From Rufibacter latericius (GTDB taxonomy: Bacteria; Bacteroidota; Bacteroidia; Cytophagales; Hymenobacteraceae), in contig NZ_RJJD01000023.1 of assembly GCF_003721515.1 (NCBI RefSeq), forward strand, positions 117,735 through 181,734: 64,000 nt of DNA, written 5' to 3'. The notes under the pieces were generated by a model that was not told the origin of the DNA, did no database searches, and saw nothing but the letters and a program-made list of their open reading frames with translations. A program made the position numbers and the translations under genes. Each line of letters begins with the position of its first letter. Positions within the stretch are counted from its first letter, which is position 1. Below, piece after piece: positions 9,120-18,190 of the stretch.

Positions 9120-9250
9120 ATAGTCATGTGAATTCGCCCTGAGGGAAGCAGGAAGGCCTCGGTCTGGAGCGGTGCGGGTAGTCTTCTTAGGGTAAAGGTA
9201 ATAAACAGTACGGATTCCTGCCGGGCAAAGGTGCCAATATTCCTGAATCG

Positions 9251-9286
9251 GTTTGCAGGCTGTTTTCTGGAAAGTAGGGCCAAAAC
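9251..9286. repeat. 36-bp family repeat copy (GAAAGTAG subtype)
   Basis: GTTTGCAGGCTGTTTTCTGG is followed by AAAGTAGGGCCAAAAC. It shares the GAAAGTAG right half with the copies at 12943 and 13193. Located upstream of pepD. Confidence 0.75.
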
Positions 9287-9407
9287 CCACCTCTTCTCCA
9301 ACCTCTCGGCTCCGCCGATGTTCAATTCAGTAGAACTACTTCCCGGGATTAAGGGTAAACCAAGAGAATACAAACACTCTTTTTATCATTCATTACCCCA
9401 TTGAAGT

Positions 9408-10358
9408 ATGGCAAAAAAGATGAAAGCAGCCTATTACGAAGCTTTTGGCGGGCCAGATCAAGTAAAGATCGGGGAACTGGAGATTCCGGCCCTGCAGGAA
9501 GGCGAAGTTTTGGTGCGCGTAAAAGCCGCCGGCGTGAACCCCGTAGACAATGCGGTGCTGGCCGGTTGGCTAAGCAGCAAATTACCCATGCAGTATCCGG
9601 CTATTCCAGGGTGGGATGTGGCCGGCGTGGTAGAAGACCGCGGGTTCAGTTCCCGGCGGTTCAACGTAGGCGACGAAGTCTACGCCTATGCCCGAAGACC
9701 CACCGTACAGCACGGAACCTTCGCCGAGTACCTTGTGATTCCGGAGAGTTACCTGGCCCATAAACCCAAAAACCTGAGCTTTGAGGAAGCAGCCGGCATC
9801 CCGCTGGTTGGCCTCACGGCGTACCAATCCATGTTTGATGTAGGCCAACTGCAAGCCGGGCAAACCGTGCTTATTCTGGGCGCTTCGGGCGGAATAGGGA
9901 ATCTGGGTATTCAACTGGCGAAATGGAAAGGAGCCACGGTCATCGGCGTAGCCAGCCAGAAAAACCACACCTTCATGAAAGAATTGGGCGCTGACCACAC
10001 CCTTGATTATAACGGTACGCACGTTGGAGAGGCCGTGAAAGAACTCTTTCCAGACGGCGTTGACCTGATTTTTGACGCAGCCAGCGGCGAGACCCTGCAA
10101 CAAAGCCTCATCGCCCTGAAATCTGGCGGTAAGCTGGTCTCTATCCTGAACACCGGCGAAAACCTGGACAAGAGCATTGACTTTACCTATGTCTTTGTAG
10201 AACCCAACTCCACTGAACTGGAACACCTGCGCGAACTGGCCGAGGCCGGAATCCTGAAAGTGCATGTGAGTGACACCTATCCTCTGGACCAGGCCGTTGA
10301 AGCTTTAAACCAGATTGCCAGTCATCATACCAAAGGCAAGATTGTGGTGGTGCCGTAA
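9408..10358 (+). CDS. Zinc-independent NADP-dependent quinone oxidoreductase (MDR)
   Basis: A 316-residue medium-chain dehydrogenase/reductase of the QOR type. The N-terminal GroES-like domain (AAGVNPVDNAVLAGW, PAIPGWDVAGVV) is followed by a Rossmann domain with ILGASGGIGNLGIQLAKW, the AxxGxxG-type nucleotide loop typical of NADPH-preferring QORs. The zinc-binding cysteines of alcohol dehydrogenases are absent. It should reduce quinones or reactive enones in the cytoplasm. Its stop codon is part of a long perfect hairpin shared with the convergent aldo/keto reductase gene. Confidence 0.88.
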   Translation: MAKKMKAAYYEAFGGPDQVKIGELEIPALQEGEVLVRVKAAGVNPVDNAVLAGWLSSKLPMQYPAIPGWDVAGVVEDRGFSSRRFNVGDEVYAYARRPTVQHGTFAEYLVIPESYLAHKPKNLSFEEAAGIPLVGLTAYQSMFDVGQLQAGQTVLILGASGGIGNLGIQLAKWKGATVIGVASQKNHTFMKELGADHTLDYNGTHVGEAVKELFPDGVDLIFDAASGETLQQSLIALKSGGKLVSILNTGENLDKSIDFTYVFVEPNSTELEHLRELAEAGILKVHVSDTYPLDQAVEALNQIASHHTKGKIVVVP

Positions 10359-10412
10359 CCTACTTTATTTTAGGTGTGTTTTGGTCAAAACACACCTAAA
10401 ATAAAGTAGGTT
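10357..10412. terminator. 27-bp perfect hairpin overlapping two convergent stop codons
   Basis: Arms 10357-10383 and 10386-10412 are perfectly complementary around a two-base loop. The left end contains the last bases of the quinone oxidoreductase stop, and the right end contains the stop of the aldo/keto reductase. The inner 36 bp (10367-10402) is a sequence-shifted member of the dispersed repeat family (TTTTAGGTGTGTTTTG with its complement). It probably acts as a bidirectional terminator. Confidence 0.8.
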
Positions 10413-11394
10413 AATTATTTACCAACTTGTATTGATCTGGATTGTAGCGTTCGCCCACGTGCGGGTATTTGGCCAGGAGATCTTCCAACCCTTTGATATC
10501 GTCCATGGAGAGTTGCACATCTAGGGCAGCGGCGTTTTCCTCCAGGTACTTTCTGCGTTTGGTGCCGGGAATAGGAATGATGTTCTCGCTTTGAGATAGG
10601 ACCCACGCCAAGGCCAACTGAGCCGGAGTACAGTTCTTGTTTTGAGCGAACTCTGCGAAGGCTTGGGCCAGTTTCTGATTGTTGTCCCAGTTCTCCTGGT
10701 TCTGGAAGCGGGGCAAAGATTTGCGCATGTCACCCTCGGGCAGGCTTTCCAGTTGAACGGTGTTCGTTACCAATCCGCGCACTAAGGGGCTGAAGGGCAC
10801 AAACGCCATATCCAGTTCCTGGCATAGTGGAATGACTTCTTTCTCGGCTTCCCGGGTAAGCAGCGAGTACTCAGATTGCACCGCCGTAATAGGGTGCACG
10901 GCGTGTGCCTTCCGGATAGAAGCGGCAGAGGCTTCAGACAAACCCAGGAAACGTACTTTTCCTTCCTGCACCAGTTGGGCCATGGCGCCTACCATTTCCT
11001 CTACCGGCACGTTGGGGTCAATGCGGTGGGCGTAGTACAGGTCAATGACGTCTACCTTCAGGCGTTTGAGGCTACCTTCCACGGCGGTGCGCATGTAGGC
11101 CGGTGAACCATCAAACCCCATTTTTCCGTCGGAGGATTGGATGAACCCGAATTTGGTGGCGATGAAGATTTTGTCGCGGTTGGGCACCAGCACCTGCGAG
11201 ATCAGTTCCTCGTTGTGGTGCGGACCATAGACATCGGCGGTGTCCCAGAAGTTGATGCCCAGTTCCAGGGCGCGATGCAGGGTGGCAATAGACTCGGCAT
11301 CATCGCGGGTGCCGTAGGCCTGGCTCATGCCCATGCAGCCCAACCCGATTGCTGATACGCTTACTCCGGTATTTCCTAGTTCTCTAAAGGTCAT
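10411..11394 (-). CDS. Aldo/keto reductase (AKR13-like)
   Basis: A 327-residue TIM-barrel oxidoreductase. The catalytic tetrad is visible: D51 and Y56 in [15 protein letters not shown]81 in IATKFGF and H123 in LYYAHRIDP. The C-terminal cofactor part [17 protein letters not shown] indicates NADP(H). The sequence resembles AKR13/IolS-type enzymes acting on small aldehydes or pyridoxal-like substrates; the true substrate is unknown. It is convergent with the quinone oxidoreductase, and the two stops lie within one hairpin. Confidence 0.9.
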   Translation of the reverse strand: MTFRELGNTGVSVSAIGLGCMGMSQAYGTRDDAESIATLHRALELGINFWDTADVYGPHHNEELISQVLVPNRDKIFIATKFGFIQSSDGKMGFDGSPAYMRTAVEGSLKRLKVDVIDLYYAHRIDPNVPVEEMVGAMAQLVQEGKVRFLGLSEASAASIRKAHAVHPITAVQSEYSLLTREAEKEVIPLCQELDMAFVPFSPLVRGLVTNTVQLESLPEGDMRKSLPRFQNQENWDNNQKLAQAFAEFAQNKNCTPAQLALAWVLSQSENIIPIPGTKRRKYLEENAAALDVQLSMDDIKGLEDLLAKYPHVGERYNPDQYKLVNN

Positions 11395-11413
11395 AGCAGT
11401 TTTGGTTTCCTCT

Positions 11414-11448
11414 GTTTAGAACCTCTTTTTACGAAAAGAGCCCAAAAC
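11414..11448. repeat. 36-bp family repeat copy (35 bp)
   Basis: GTTTAGAACCTCTTTTT and ACGAAAAGAGCCCAAAAC. It lies between the start of the aldo/keto reductase and the end of the permease gene. Confidence 0.7.
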
Positions 11449-11465
11449 CGGACAGAAAAGCAACC

Positions 11466-12842
11466 TTAAGAACGGGACTGAGTTTCAAATTCCTGATCTG
11501 ATGCGTTGGCTTTAAATGGCCATTCGCTTTTCAGTTTCGCTTTGATGAAATAGACCACCGCCCCCAGCGAAATCACCACCAGCCCCGAAATCACCATGGT
11601 AGTACCCGTAGAGAGTAGAATGGCCGCCCACATGAGCAACGCTACAATGACTGGAACCGGGAAAAGGGGCATTTTGTAGGGGAAATCGGCTTTGCTTCGC
11701 TGTTTCCGGAGGATCAGCAAGCCCACGGCCTGCCCCATGAATTGAATGAGAATCCGCATAGCCAGGATAGCGCTGATAACATCGCTCAGCCGGAACAGCA
11801 TGCTGAACACAAACGCCACGCCGCCCAGAAACAGCAACGATATGTGCGGAAAATGCTTGGTAGGGTGCAGCCGGGCGAAGACCTTGAAGAAAGCCCCATC
11901 GGCGGCAGCCGCGTACGGAATGCGGGTGTAGCCCAAGGTGGCCGAGAAAACCGAGGCGAAGGCCACCCACAGAATCAACACCGTGACCACGGTGGCGGCA
12001 GTGTTTCCGGCGAGCCGCTGGATGAACAGACTCACCACAAACTCGCTTTCCTTTGCTTCCTGCCACGGTACCACGCTCACCACACTGATGTTCATGAGCA
12101 GGTACAGCGCCGCAATGCCCGCAATAGAGTAAAACATGCTGCGCGGGATGTTTTGGGTCGGGTTTTTGATTTCGGCCCCTAAATGGCAGATGTTGTAGTA
12201 ACCCAGGTAACTGTACACCGTCTTTACGCTCGCAAACCCGATAGCTGCCACAAAGCCGTAGTTCACCGTTAGCCCCTCGTTCATTTCGCGGAGGGGTTGC
12301 AGGAAGTTTCCGTTCGCCAGGCCGCCCCCAATGATCCAGGCCATGGTGAGCAGCACCCCCACCCACAGCAGCACGCTGATCTTGCCAATAGATTCAATCT
12401 TTCGGTAAAGCAGCACTACAATCATAATCACCACTCCGCCACTTACTACTTTGGAAGTGATATCTGTTAAAGGCACCAAATACGAGAAATAAGAGGCGAA
12501 CCCAATGGCCGCCGAGGCAATCACCAGCGGGGCCTGGATCATGGTCTGCCACACAAACAGGAAACTCATGAACCGGCCCGCGCCGCGTTCGCCGTAAGCT
12601 TCTTTCAGGAAATTGTAGCTTCCGCCCGCCCTTGGGAAAGCGGCCCCTAATTCACTCCAGATCATGGCATCCACAATGGAAAGCACCGCGCCCGCAATCC
12701 AGGCATACAGAAAGTAGGGCCCGTTCATCATGCCAATAACCATGGGCAAGGTGATAAACGGCCCGATGCCCACCATGTCAATCATGTTGATGGCGGTGGC
12801 CTGGGCCAGACCCAAGCGGCGTTCTAAGTGAGGAGCAGACAT
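11466..12842 (-). CDS. APC-family amino acid permease
   Basis: A 458-residue amino acid-polyamine-organocation transporter with about 12 helices. The N-terminal signature AINMIDMVGIGPFITLP matches the broken first helix (G-x-G) that binds the substrate amino group in this superfamily, and SELGAAFPRAGGSYNFLKEAYG is the conserved helix 2/3 region. It should import or exchange amino acids through the inner membrane, with unknown specificity. Its stop lies 71 nt upstream of the aldo/keto reductase ATG on the same strand, with a repeat copy in between; co-transcription is possible but no functional link is evident. Confidence 0.88.
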   Translation of the reverse strand: MSAPHLERRLGLAQATAINMIDMVGIGPFITLPMVIGMMNGPYFLYAWIAGAVLSIVDAMIWSELGAAFPRAGGSYNFLKEAYGERGAGRFMSFLFVWQTMIQAPLVIASAAIGFASYFSYLVPLTDITSKVVSGGVVIMIVVLLYRKIESIGKISVLLWVGVLLTMAWIIGGGLANGNFLQPLREMNEGLTVNYGFVAAIGFASVKTVYSYLGYYNICHLGAEIKNPTQNIPRSMFYSIAGIAALYLLMNISVVSVVPWQEAKESEFVVSLFIQRLAGNTAATVVTVLILWVAFASVFSATLGYTRIPYAAAADGAFFKVFARLHPTKHFPHISLLFLGGVAFVFSMLFRLSDVISAILAMRILIQFMGQAVGLLILRKQRSKADFPYKMPLFPVPVIVALLMWAAILLSTGTTMVISGLVVISLGAVVYFIKAKLKSEWPFKANASDQEFETQSRS

Positions 12843-12942
12843 GTAATCGTTGAATCAGATAAGAGGAAATCAGGGCCTAAAGATGCATATTTTACGAGCT
12901 ATCCGCACGGGTAGTCTGGTATCCATCAGGAAAGCTTAGGGT

Positions 12943-12978
12943 GTTTAAGGGGTTGTTTCCAGAAAGTAGCCCTTAAAC
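12943..12978. repeat. 36-bp family repeat copy (GAAAGTAG subtype)
   Basis: GTTTAAGGG and CCCTTAAAC pair perfectly at the borders; the centre reads TTTCCAGAAAGTAG. Confidence 0.75.
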
Positions 12979-13028
12979 CCAACGGTTCGGTTTGATTCTT
13001 TAGGGTATGCCCAAGTTACCTATCCATG

Positions 13029-13145
13029 CCGCAAGTTTGAGCGCAGCGGTAACTTGTGGCTTTTTTTACAGCCAGTTTGTAACTGGCGCCAGTTGCAAAC
13101 TGGCCAAGAGGTACCCACAAGTTACCGCTGCACTCAAACTTGCGG
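13029..13145. repeat. Compound inverted repeat (cruciform-like, REP/MITE-like)
   Basis: 31-nt arms 13029-13059 and 13115-13145 are complementary with one mismatch. Between them sit two adjacent small palindromes of the form GCCAGTT-N3-AACTGGC (13071-13087 and 13088-13104). The whole would fold as a long stem with two hairpins in the apical part. It lies between two ordinary genes and encodes nothing visible. Confidence 0.75.
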
Positions 13146-13192
13146 GATAGAAATGGAAACCTGCAGGTGAGAAAGGGGAGGCAACCCTTCCC

Positions 13193-13228
13193 GTTTTTCA
13201 CCTGGTTTTCAGAAAGTAGGTCGAAAGC
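13193..13228. repeat. 36-bp family repeat copy (GAAAGTAG subtype)
   Basis: GTTTTTCACCTGGTTTTC and AGAAAGTAGGTCGAAAGC. The arms have diverged, but centre and spacing are kept. Confidence 0.6.
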
Positions 13229-13315
13229 AGCTGACGGCTTTGTGCTTCCTAAAACTCTCTTATCTTTGAGAACCTATTAAGTACTAAAACGCTTTAGCAA
13301 ACTTCTTCCACCCAC

Positions 13316-15610
13316 ATGAGAAAACTCCTGCTGCTCGCTTTTCTGCTTTGTCAGTTCTCCTCCTTCGCTCAGAAACCACCTTTTGATTTAGTCCGTTGGG
13401 TGAATCCGCTGATCGGGACGCATAAAATGGGGCATACGTATCCGGGGGCCACGGCTCCGTTCGGGATGGTGCAGCTCTCGCCCGACACCGACACTATTCC
13501 GTATGAGGTGAACGGCAAATACAACAAGGACGTCTACAAGTATTGCGCGGGTTACCAGTACGATGACCCCACCATTGTGGGCTTCAGCCACACGCACTTC
13601 AGCGGCACCGGGCACTCAGACCTCGGCGATTTCTTGGTCATGCCTACCACTGGAAAACTGCAACTGAATCCGGGTACCGAGGCACAACCAGAAACCGGCT
13701 ATCGGTCTAAATTCTCGCACAACAACGAACGGGCTGAGCCCGCTTACTACAGCGTGAAACTGGACGACCACAACATTCAGGCGGAGCTCACGGCCACCAA
13801 CCGTGTGGGCATGCACCAGTACACGTTTCCCAAATCAGACGAGGCCCACGTCATTCTGGACCTGATGCACGGCATCTACAACTACGAAGACAAAAACACC
13901 TGGACTTTCCTGCGCATCGAGAATGATACCCTGGTGACCGGTTACCGCCAGACCAACGGCTGGGGCCGCACGCGCACCGTGTATTTCGCGATGGCGTTTT
14001 CCAAGCCTTTTTACCAATACGGCAACAAAGACTACTCCAAGGCCCAGGTGTACAAAGGTTTCTGGCGCAAATTCGACCAAAGCAAGAACTTCCCCGAGAT
14101 GGCCGGCAAGCAGCTCCGGGCGTATTTCGATTTCAAAACACAAGAAGGGGAGAAGGTGAAGATCAAGTTCGCGTTGTCGCCGGTGAGTACCGAGGGAGCG
14201 TTGGCCAACATGCGCGCCGAGGTGCCGCACTGGGATTTTGACCGCGTGAAACAGGAAAGCCAGGCCCAGTGGAACAAGGAACTGGGCAAGGTACGGGCCA
14301 GCCTTCCTACCAAAGACGATTACATCAACTTCTACACCGCGTTGTACCACACCTTCCTGGGACCCACCACCTACATGGACGTGAACGGCCAGTACCGCGG
14401 CATTGACCAGAACAACCATCAGGCGCAGAATTTCACCAACTACACGTCTTTCTCGCTCTGGGATACCTATCGGGCGCTGCACCCCTGGTTCAATATTGTG
14501 CAGCCCAAACGCAACACCGACATGGTGGAGTCCATGCTGGCGCATTATGACCAAAGCGTCCATAACATGCTACCCATCTGGTCGCATCACGCAAACGAGA
14601 ACTGGTGCATGATCGGGTATCACAGTACCTCGGTGATTTCGGATGCCATCATGAAAGGCACTTACCCAGGTGATGCTAATCGGGCGTTGGATGCCTGTGT
14701 GGCTACGGCCCGCCAAGGCTATTATGACGGCCTGAACTTCTATATGCAGTTGGGGTACGTGCCCGAGGACAAGAACAGTTCCTCCGTTTCCAAAACCTTG
14801 GAGTACGCCTATGATGATTGGTGCATCGCGCAGGTAGCCCAGAAACTGAACCGCCAAGACATCTACCAGGAATTCAGCAAACGGGCCCAGAACTGGCGTA
14901 ACGTCTATGACAAAAACATCGGGTACATGCGGCCCAAACTGAGCGACGGTACGTTCAAAAAGGAGTTTGATGTACTGAGTACCCACAACCAGGGCTTCAT
15001 AGAAGGCAACGCCTGGAACTACAGCCTCTACGTGCCGCAAGCGCCGCAGGAAATGATCCAGCTCATGGGCGGAAACGCCAAATTCGTGCCGCACCTGGAC
15101 TCGCTCTTCACCATGCACCTGCCTGATGAGTTCTTCGCCGATACGGAGGATATTACCCGCGAAGGTATCATTGGGAACTACGTGCACGGCAACGAACCCG
15201 CCCACCACGCCGCCTACTTGTATAACTGGACAAACCAACCCTGGAAAACGCAGGAACGCGTCCGGATGATCCTCAAGAAACAATACCAGGCCACCCCAGA
15301 TGGTTTAGGCGGTAACGATGATTGTGGTCAGATGAGCGCCTGGTACCTGTTCAGTTCCCTCGGGTTCTATCCGGTAGCGCCCGGCTCGGAGCAATACGCC
15401 CTGGGTAGCCCGGCTGTAAAAGAAGCCATCCTAAATCTGGAGAACGGTAAAACCTTTCATATAGAAGCGAAAAACCAGAGCGAGAAAAACGTGTACGTGC
15501 AGAAAGTAGAGCTGAACGGAAAGCCACTCAGCCAACCATTCCTGAACCACTCTGATCTGGTAAAAGGCGGCAAGCTCACCTTCTTCATGAGTAGCAAACC
15601 CAAAAAGTAG
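13316..15610 (+). CDS. GH92 family alpha-mannosidase, secreted
   Basis: A 764-residue glycoside hydrolase of family GH92, the calcium-dependent exo-alpha-mannosidases that trim N-glycans and yeast mannan. The signal peptide is MRKLLLLAFLLCQFSSFAQ. The N-terminal beta-sandwich opens with VNPLIGTHKMGHTYPGATAPFGMVQLSPDT, the family hallmark. The catalytic (alpha/alpha)6 barrel shows SLWDTYRALHPW, WCMIGYHSTSVISDA, GNEPAHHAAYLYNW and GLGGNDDCGQMSAWY, which carry the acid/base and calcium ligands. Length is normal. No SusC/SusD pair or other CAZyme lies in the window, so it is not in a visible polysaccharide utilisation locus. Confidence 0.93.
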   Translation: MRKLLLLAFLLCQFSSFAQKPPFDLVRWVNPLIGTHKMGHTYPGATAPFGMVQLSPDTDTIPYEVNGKYNKDVYKYCAGYQYDDPTIVGFSHTHFSGTGHSDLGDFLVMPTTGKLQLNPGTEAQPETGYRSKFSHNNERAEPAYYSVKLDDHNIQAELTATNRVGMHQYTFPKSDEAHVILDLMHGIYNYEDKNTWTFLRIENDTLVTGYRQTNGWGRTRTVYFAMAFSKPFYQYGNKDYSKAQVYKGFWRKFDQSKNFPEMAGKQLRAYFDFKTQEGEKVKIKFALSPVSTEGALANMRAEVPHWDFDRVKQESQAQWNKELGKVRASLPTKDDYINFYTALYHTFLGPTTYMDVNGQYRGIDQNNHQAQNFTNYTSFSLWDTYRALHPWFNIVQPKRNTDMVESMLAHYDQSVHNMLPIWSHHANENWCMIGYHSTSVISDAIMKGTYPGDANRALDACVATARQGYYDGLNFYMQLGYVPEDKNSSSVSKTLEYAYDDWCIAQVAQKLNRQDIYQEFSKRAQNWRNVYDKNIGYMRPKLSDGTFKKEFDVLSTHNQGFIEGNAWNYSLYVPQAPQEMIQLMGGNAKFVPHLDSLFTMHLPDEFFADTEDITREGIIGNYVHGNEPAHHAAYLYNWTNQPWKTQERVRMILKKQYQATPDGLGGNDDCGQMSAWYLFSSLGFYPVAPGSEQYALGSPAVKEAILNLENGKTFHIEAKNQSEKNVYVQKVELNGKPLSQPFLNHSDLVKGGKLTFFMSSKPKK

Positions 15611-16205
15611 TAGTTTTCCTTTTCCGGTTCGCTTCCAAAGCATTTTAGGCCTGTTTCCTGAGAAACAGGCCTAAAATGCTTTAAGGCTCTTCCTATCCAT
15701 TCCAAAATCTCTATTTGAATAATTGCACTAATTAGTTATGATATTGATGAGCCATTCTTCGGGTTCCTCCTGAAAAGGCAAAGTCGTTATTTCCACCATT
15801 GGTCTTCCATCTGGTAGGAGTATGTGGAAGCCATTTGAAAACTAGAAGTATTCTTTTCTGTTAGGTAAGACCCCGGAGTAAAAAGGCTTATTTTGCATAT
15901 TTGAGGGTTTTTGTCAAGCTCGGGTATTTTGTTCTTTTCCCTTCCGATTCTTTCCTGTCATAACCATAAAATAGGGTGTAGTCAAATAAAAAGGTAGATC
16001 TCTGTTGTCTATCAGATGTTTGTGGTTTAAGGGATTAGCGGTTTACCACCTGAAGGAACATTCGGGTAATTCGGTTTATACGGTTATTTTTCAAAACATA
16101 CTTAAAAAGACACCGTTAAGATTCTAGTGGCAAATATGAATTTACCGCCACCGGTTGCCTTGGTTGGCTGCTGCCTTTCCCAAACCTTTCACACAAAATA
16201 AAACG
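15611..16205. other. Intergenic region, no gene seen
   Basis: 595 bp between GH92 and the OmpA-like gene. Apart from the strong palindrome at 15637-15682 it is A/T-rich with no frame longer than background and no RNA structure I could identify. The last 150 bp probably holds the promoter of the OmpA-like gene. Confidence 0.6.
15642..15677. repeat. 36-bp palindromic repeat, near-perfect reference copy
   Basis: The best-preserved copy of the family. The perfect stem extends to 21 bp (15637-15657 with 15662-15682) around a four-base loop, and contains TTTTAGGCCTGTTTC and its complement. It begins 27 nt after the GH92 stop. Confidence 0.85.
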
Positions 16206-16868
16206 ATGGCCGATTTAGATGTACAACCCAAAAGCAGCAGGCCCTGGTGGCTATGGCTTTTAATAGGTTTAGTAGCGCTTGCCTTGTTGTTTTTCCTTCT
16301 TCGCGGATGTGACAATACCAGAGATGAAGTAAACAGCGCCACAAATGAAACCACCTCTGCCGTTTCTGAAGCGGGAGATGAAGTAGCGGGTGCCGCTGCC
16401 ACTGGTGCCGCCGCAGTTTCCGATGCCTGGGACAACGTGAACCTGGATGCTCCTGCTGTAGCTTATGATGAAATCACCGACGAGGACATTGAGGTACGCG
16501 GCAATGAAGATTATGCCGTATACAGTGTAGATGAAACCGTTCTTTTTGGCAGTGACAAAGCCGCGATTCAGGTGCAGGCAAGTCAGAAACTGCAACAGAT
16601 TGCGGGCTCCATGGGGAAACGCTTCAACGGAGGACAGGTACGCATTTATGGCTACACAGATGCCCAGGGCAGTGCCAGTTACAACAAAGAACTAGCCGAG
16701 GAGCGCACGAAGGCGGTGCAGAACTGGCTGGTAGAAAACGGAAATATCTCTAAAGAGAGCATTTCCCTGCACCCCGTGGGAGAAGCCAATCCAGTGGCCT
16801 CCAATGCCACGGCAGAGGGTCGGCAGCAAAACCGAAGAGTTCAGATTGTGGCCCGCCGGTCTGAGTAG
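16206..16868 (+). CDS. OmpA-family protein with N-terminal membrane anchor
   Basis: A 220-residue protein from the ATG at 16206. After a short cytoplasmic stretch, residues 14-32 form one membrane helix (WWLWLLIGLVALALLFFLL), then a Thr/Ala/Glu-rich periplasmic linker, then a C-terminal OmpA/MotB peptidoglycan-binding domain. In that domain YGYTDAQGSASYNKELAEERTKAV and GRQQNRRVQIV match the NxxLxxxRA...RRV signature. It probably tethers the envelope to the cell wall. The next gene is a PRC-barrel/DUF2382 protein 82 nt downstream on the same strand, so the two may form a stress-related pair. Confidence 0.88.
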   Translation: MADLDVQPKSSRPWWLWLLIGLVALALLFFLLRGCDNTRDEVNSATNETTSAVSEAGDEVAGAAATGAAAVSDAWDNVNLDAPAVAYDEITDEDIEVRGNEDYAVYSVDETVLFGSDKAAIQVQASQKLQQIAGSMGKRFNGGQVRIYGYTDAQGSASYNKELAEERTKAVQNWLVENGNISKESISLHPVGEANPVASNATAEGRQQNRRVQIVARRSE

Positions 16869-16950
16869 GCTTTCTTAGTTTACCAGCGCACGTATGTTTT
16901 CATAAAGTATCAATTGGTGCTGCCTTTTGCACCTTAACTAAGAATTAATC

Positions 16951-17973
16951 ATGGAAAGAGATAATAATTATAACCAACAGAACAATTTGCAGGAGTTGGG
17001 CGGCAGTGACTTTGAGATCGCTGACAACCAACCCAACATCAAAGGCTGGACCGTCAAAGACAGCAGTGGCCAAACCATTGGCGAGGTAGACGAACTCATC
17101 TTTGACGTACAGGCCAGGAAAGTGAGGTACATGGTGGTAGACCTGGAAGGAAACGTCCTGGACCTGGATACCCGCGATGTGCTGGTTCCCATTGGCATCG
17201 CCGAATTGCAGGACGATGGGAACAATGTGATTCTACCCAACGTGACGGCAGACCAACTCAGGTCGTTACCCACCTACGAGAAAGGACGCTTCGACCGGGA
17301 GCATGAGTCCTCCATCAGATCCATTTTCTCTGGCGCAGGGGCAGCCGCTGCGGGAGCCGGGGCAGCCTTGACAGGATCAAACAGGGCCACTGACCGCGAT
17401 GGCTTCTATGAGCACGATCACTTCTCAGACCGCCTGTTCAACCGCGGCACCACCACAGACACTGGATATACTGCGCCAACCACTACCACTGGCTCTAACC
17501 AGGATGAAACGGTCATTCCCATCATTGAGGAGAACCTCCAGGTAGGAAAAGAAGAAGTGGAAACCGGAGGCGTACACGTAAGCAGCCGCATTGTAGAGCG
17601 TCCCGTGGAAGAACATGTGCGCCTGCGCGAAGAGCGGGTGGTGGTAGAGCGTACCCCGGTTGACCGTCCGGCCTCAGAAAGGGACCTGGACAACTTCCAG
17701 GAAGGGGAGATCGAATTAACCGAGCACGCCGAGGTTCCTATTGTAAACAAAGAGGCCCGCGTGGTAGAGGAGGTTTCCCTGGAAAAAGAGGTGGAGGAAC
17801 ACGATGAGGTCATCAGAGACTCCGTGCGGTCCACCGAAGTTGAGGTAGATGACCTTCACTCCGATACTACCAACCGCACCGGCTATATTCCTGATACCAA
17901 CCTGGATGACGATCTGGACCGTGACCGCACCCGTCGCTCAGGGCTGGATAACGACCCAAATACTACCCTGTAA
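16951..17973 (+). CDS. PRC-barrel and DUF2382 (YsnF/AvaK) domain protein
   Basis: A 340-residue soluble protein. Residues about 28-105 form a PRC-barrel (IKGWTVKDSSGQTIGEVDELIF, VRYMVVDLEG). A Gly/Ala and Thr-rich linker follows, and residues about 185-300 form a DUF2382 domain (VIPIIEENLQVGKEEVETGGVH, VEEHVRLREERVVVERTPV). This architecture is typical of general-stress proteins in Deinococcus, cyanobacteria and Bacteroidota; the biochemical function is unknown. It is highly acidic. A strong terminator follows. Confidence 0.88.
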   Translation: MERDNNYNQQNNLQELGGSDFEIADNQPNIKGWTVKDSSGQTIGEVDELIFDVQARKVRYMVVDLEGNVLDLDTRDVLVPIGIAELQDDGNNVILPNVTADQLRSLPTYEKGRFDREHESSIRSIFSGAGAAAAGAGAALTGSNRATDRDGFYEHDHFSDRLFNRGTTTDTGYTAPTTTTGSNQDETVIPIIEENLQVGKEEVETGGVHVSSRIVERPVEEHVRLREERVVVERTPVDRPASERDLDNFQEGEIELTEHAEVPIVNKEARVVEEVSLEKEVEEHDEVIRDSVRSTEVEVDDLHSDTTNRTGYIPDTNLDDDLDRDRTRRSGLDNDPNTTL

Positions 17974-17990
17974 TAGTTTTTTGTTTCAGG

Positions 17991-18027
17991 AAAGGCGGCT
18001 GCTCTCAGGGAGTAGCCGCCTTTTTTA
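17991..18027 (+). terminator. Rho-independent terminator after the PRC-barrel gene
   Basis: AAGGCGGCTGCT pairs with AGTAGCCGCCTT, followed by TTTTATT, starting 18 nt after the stop. Confidence 0.88.
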
Positions 18028-18079
18028 TTATCTCTCAGAAACCTCTTCCAAAGGGCAGGAGGCCTGGCAAGGAACTGAT

Positions 18080-18115
18080 GTTTTAGGCGGCCTTTCTGGA
18101 AATCGGCACGAAAAC
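18080..18115. repeat. 36-bp family repeat copy, arms diverged
   Basis: Borders GTTTTAGGCGG and GGCACGAAAAC with centre CTTTCTGGAAATC. Located after the PRC-barrel terminator. Confidence 0.65.
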
Positions 18116-18190
18116 AAACCCTTAATGGCTTCCTTTGGAAATGGGAAATGTGCCGGCTATCTTCTATATTCCCTCAAACAAACCAAACCT

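Larger units (their letters stand above)
12843..13315. other. Intergenic region dense in palindromes
   Basis: 473 bp between the divergent permease and GH92 genes. It holds two repeat copies of the GAAAGTAG subtype (12943 and 13193) flanking a compound inverted repeat (13029-13145). No gene is supported. Promoters for both flanking genes must be here, but I cannot place them. Confidence 0.6.

Noticed and set aside
7656-9290. Longer PepD start at 9290
   Set aside because: The extra 57 codons cross a repeat copy and read like noncoding sequence; the family N-terminus begins at 9119.
13016-13201. 61-codon open frame in the compound inverted repeat
   Set aside because: Follows the arms of the palindrome and has no independent coding signal.
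17849-18190. Upstream extension of the dienelactone hydrolase frame
   Set aside because: It runs through the previous gene end, a terminator and a repeat copy.
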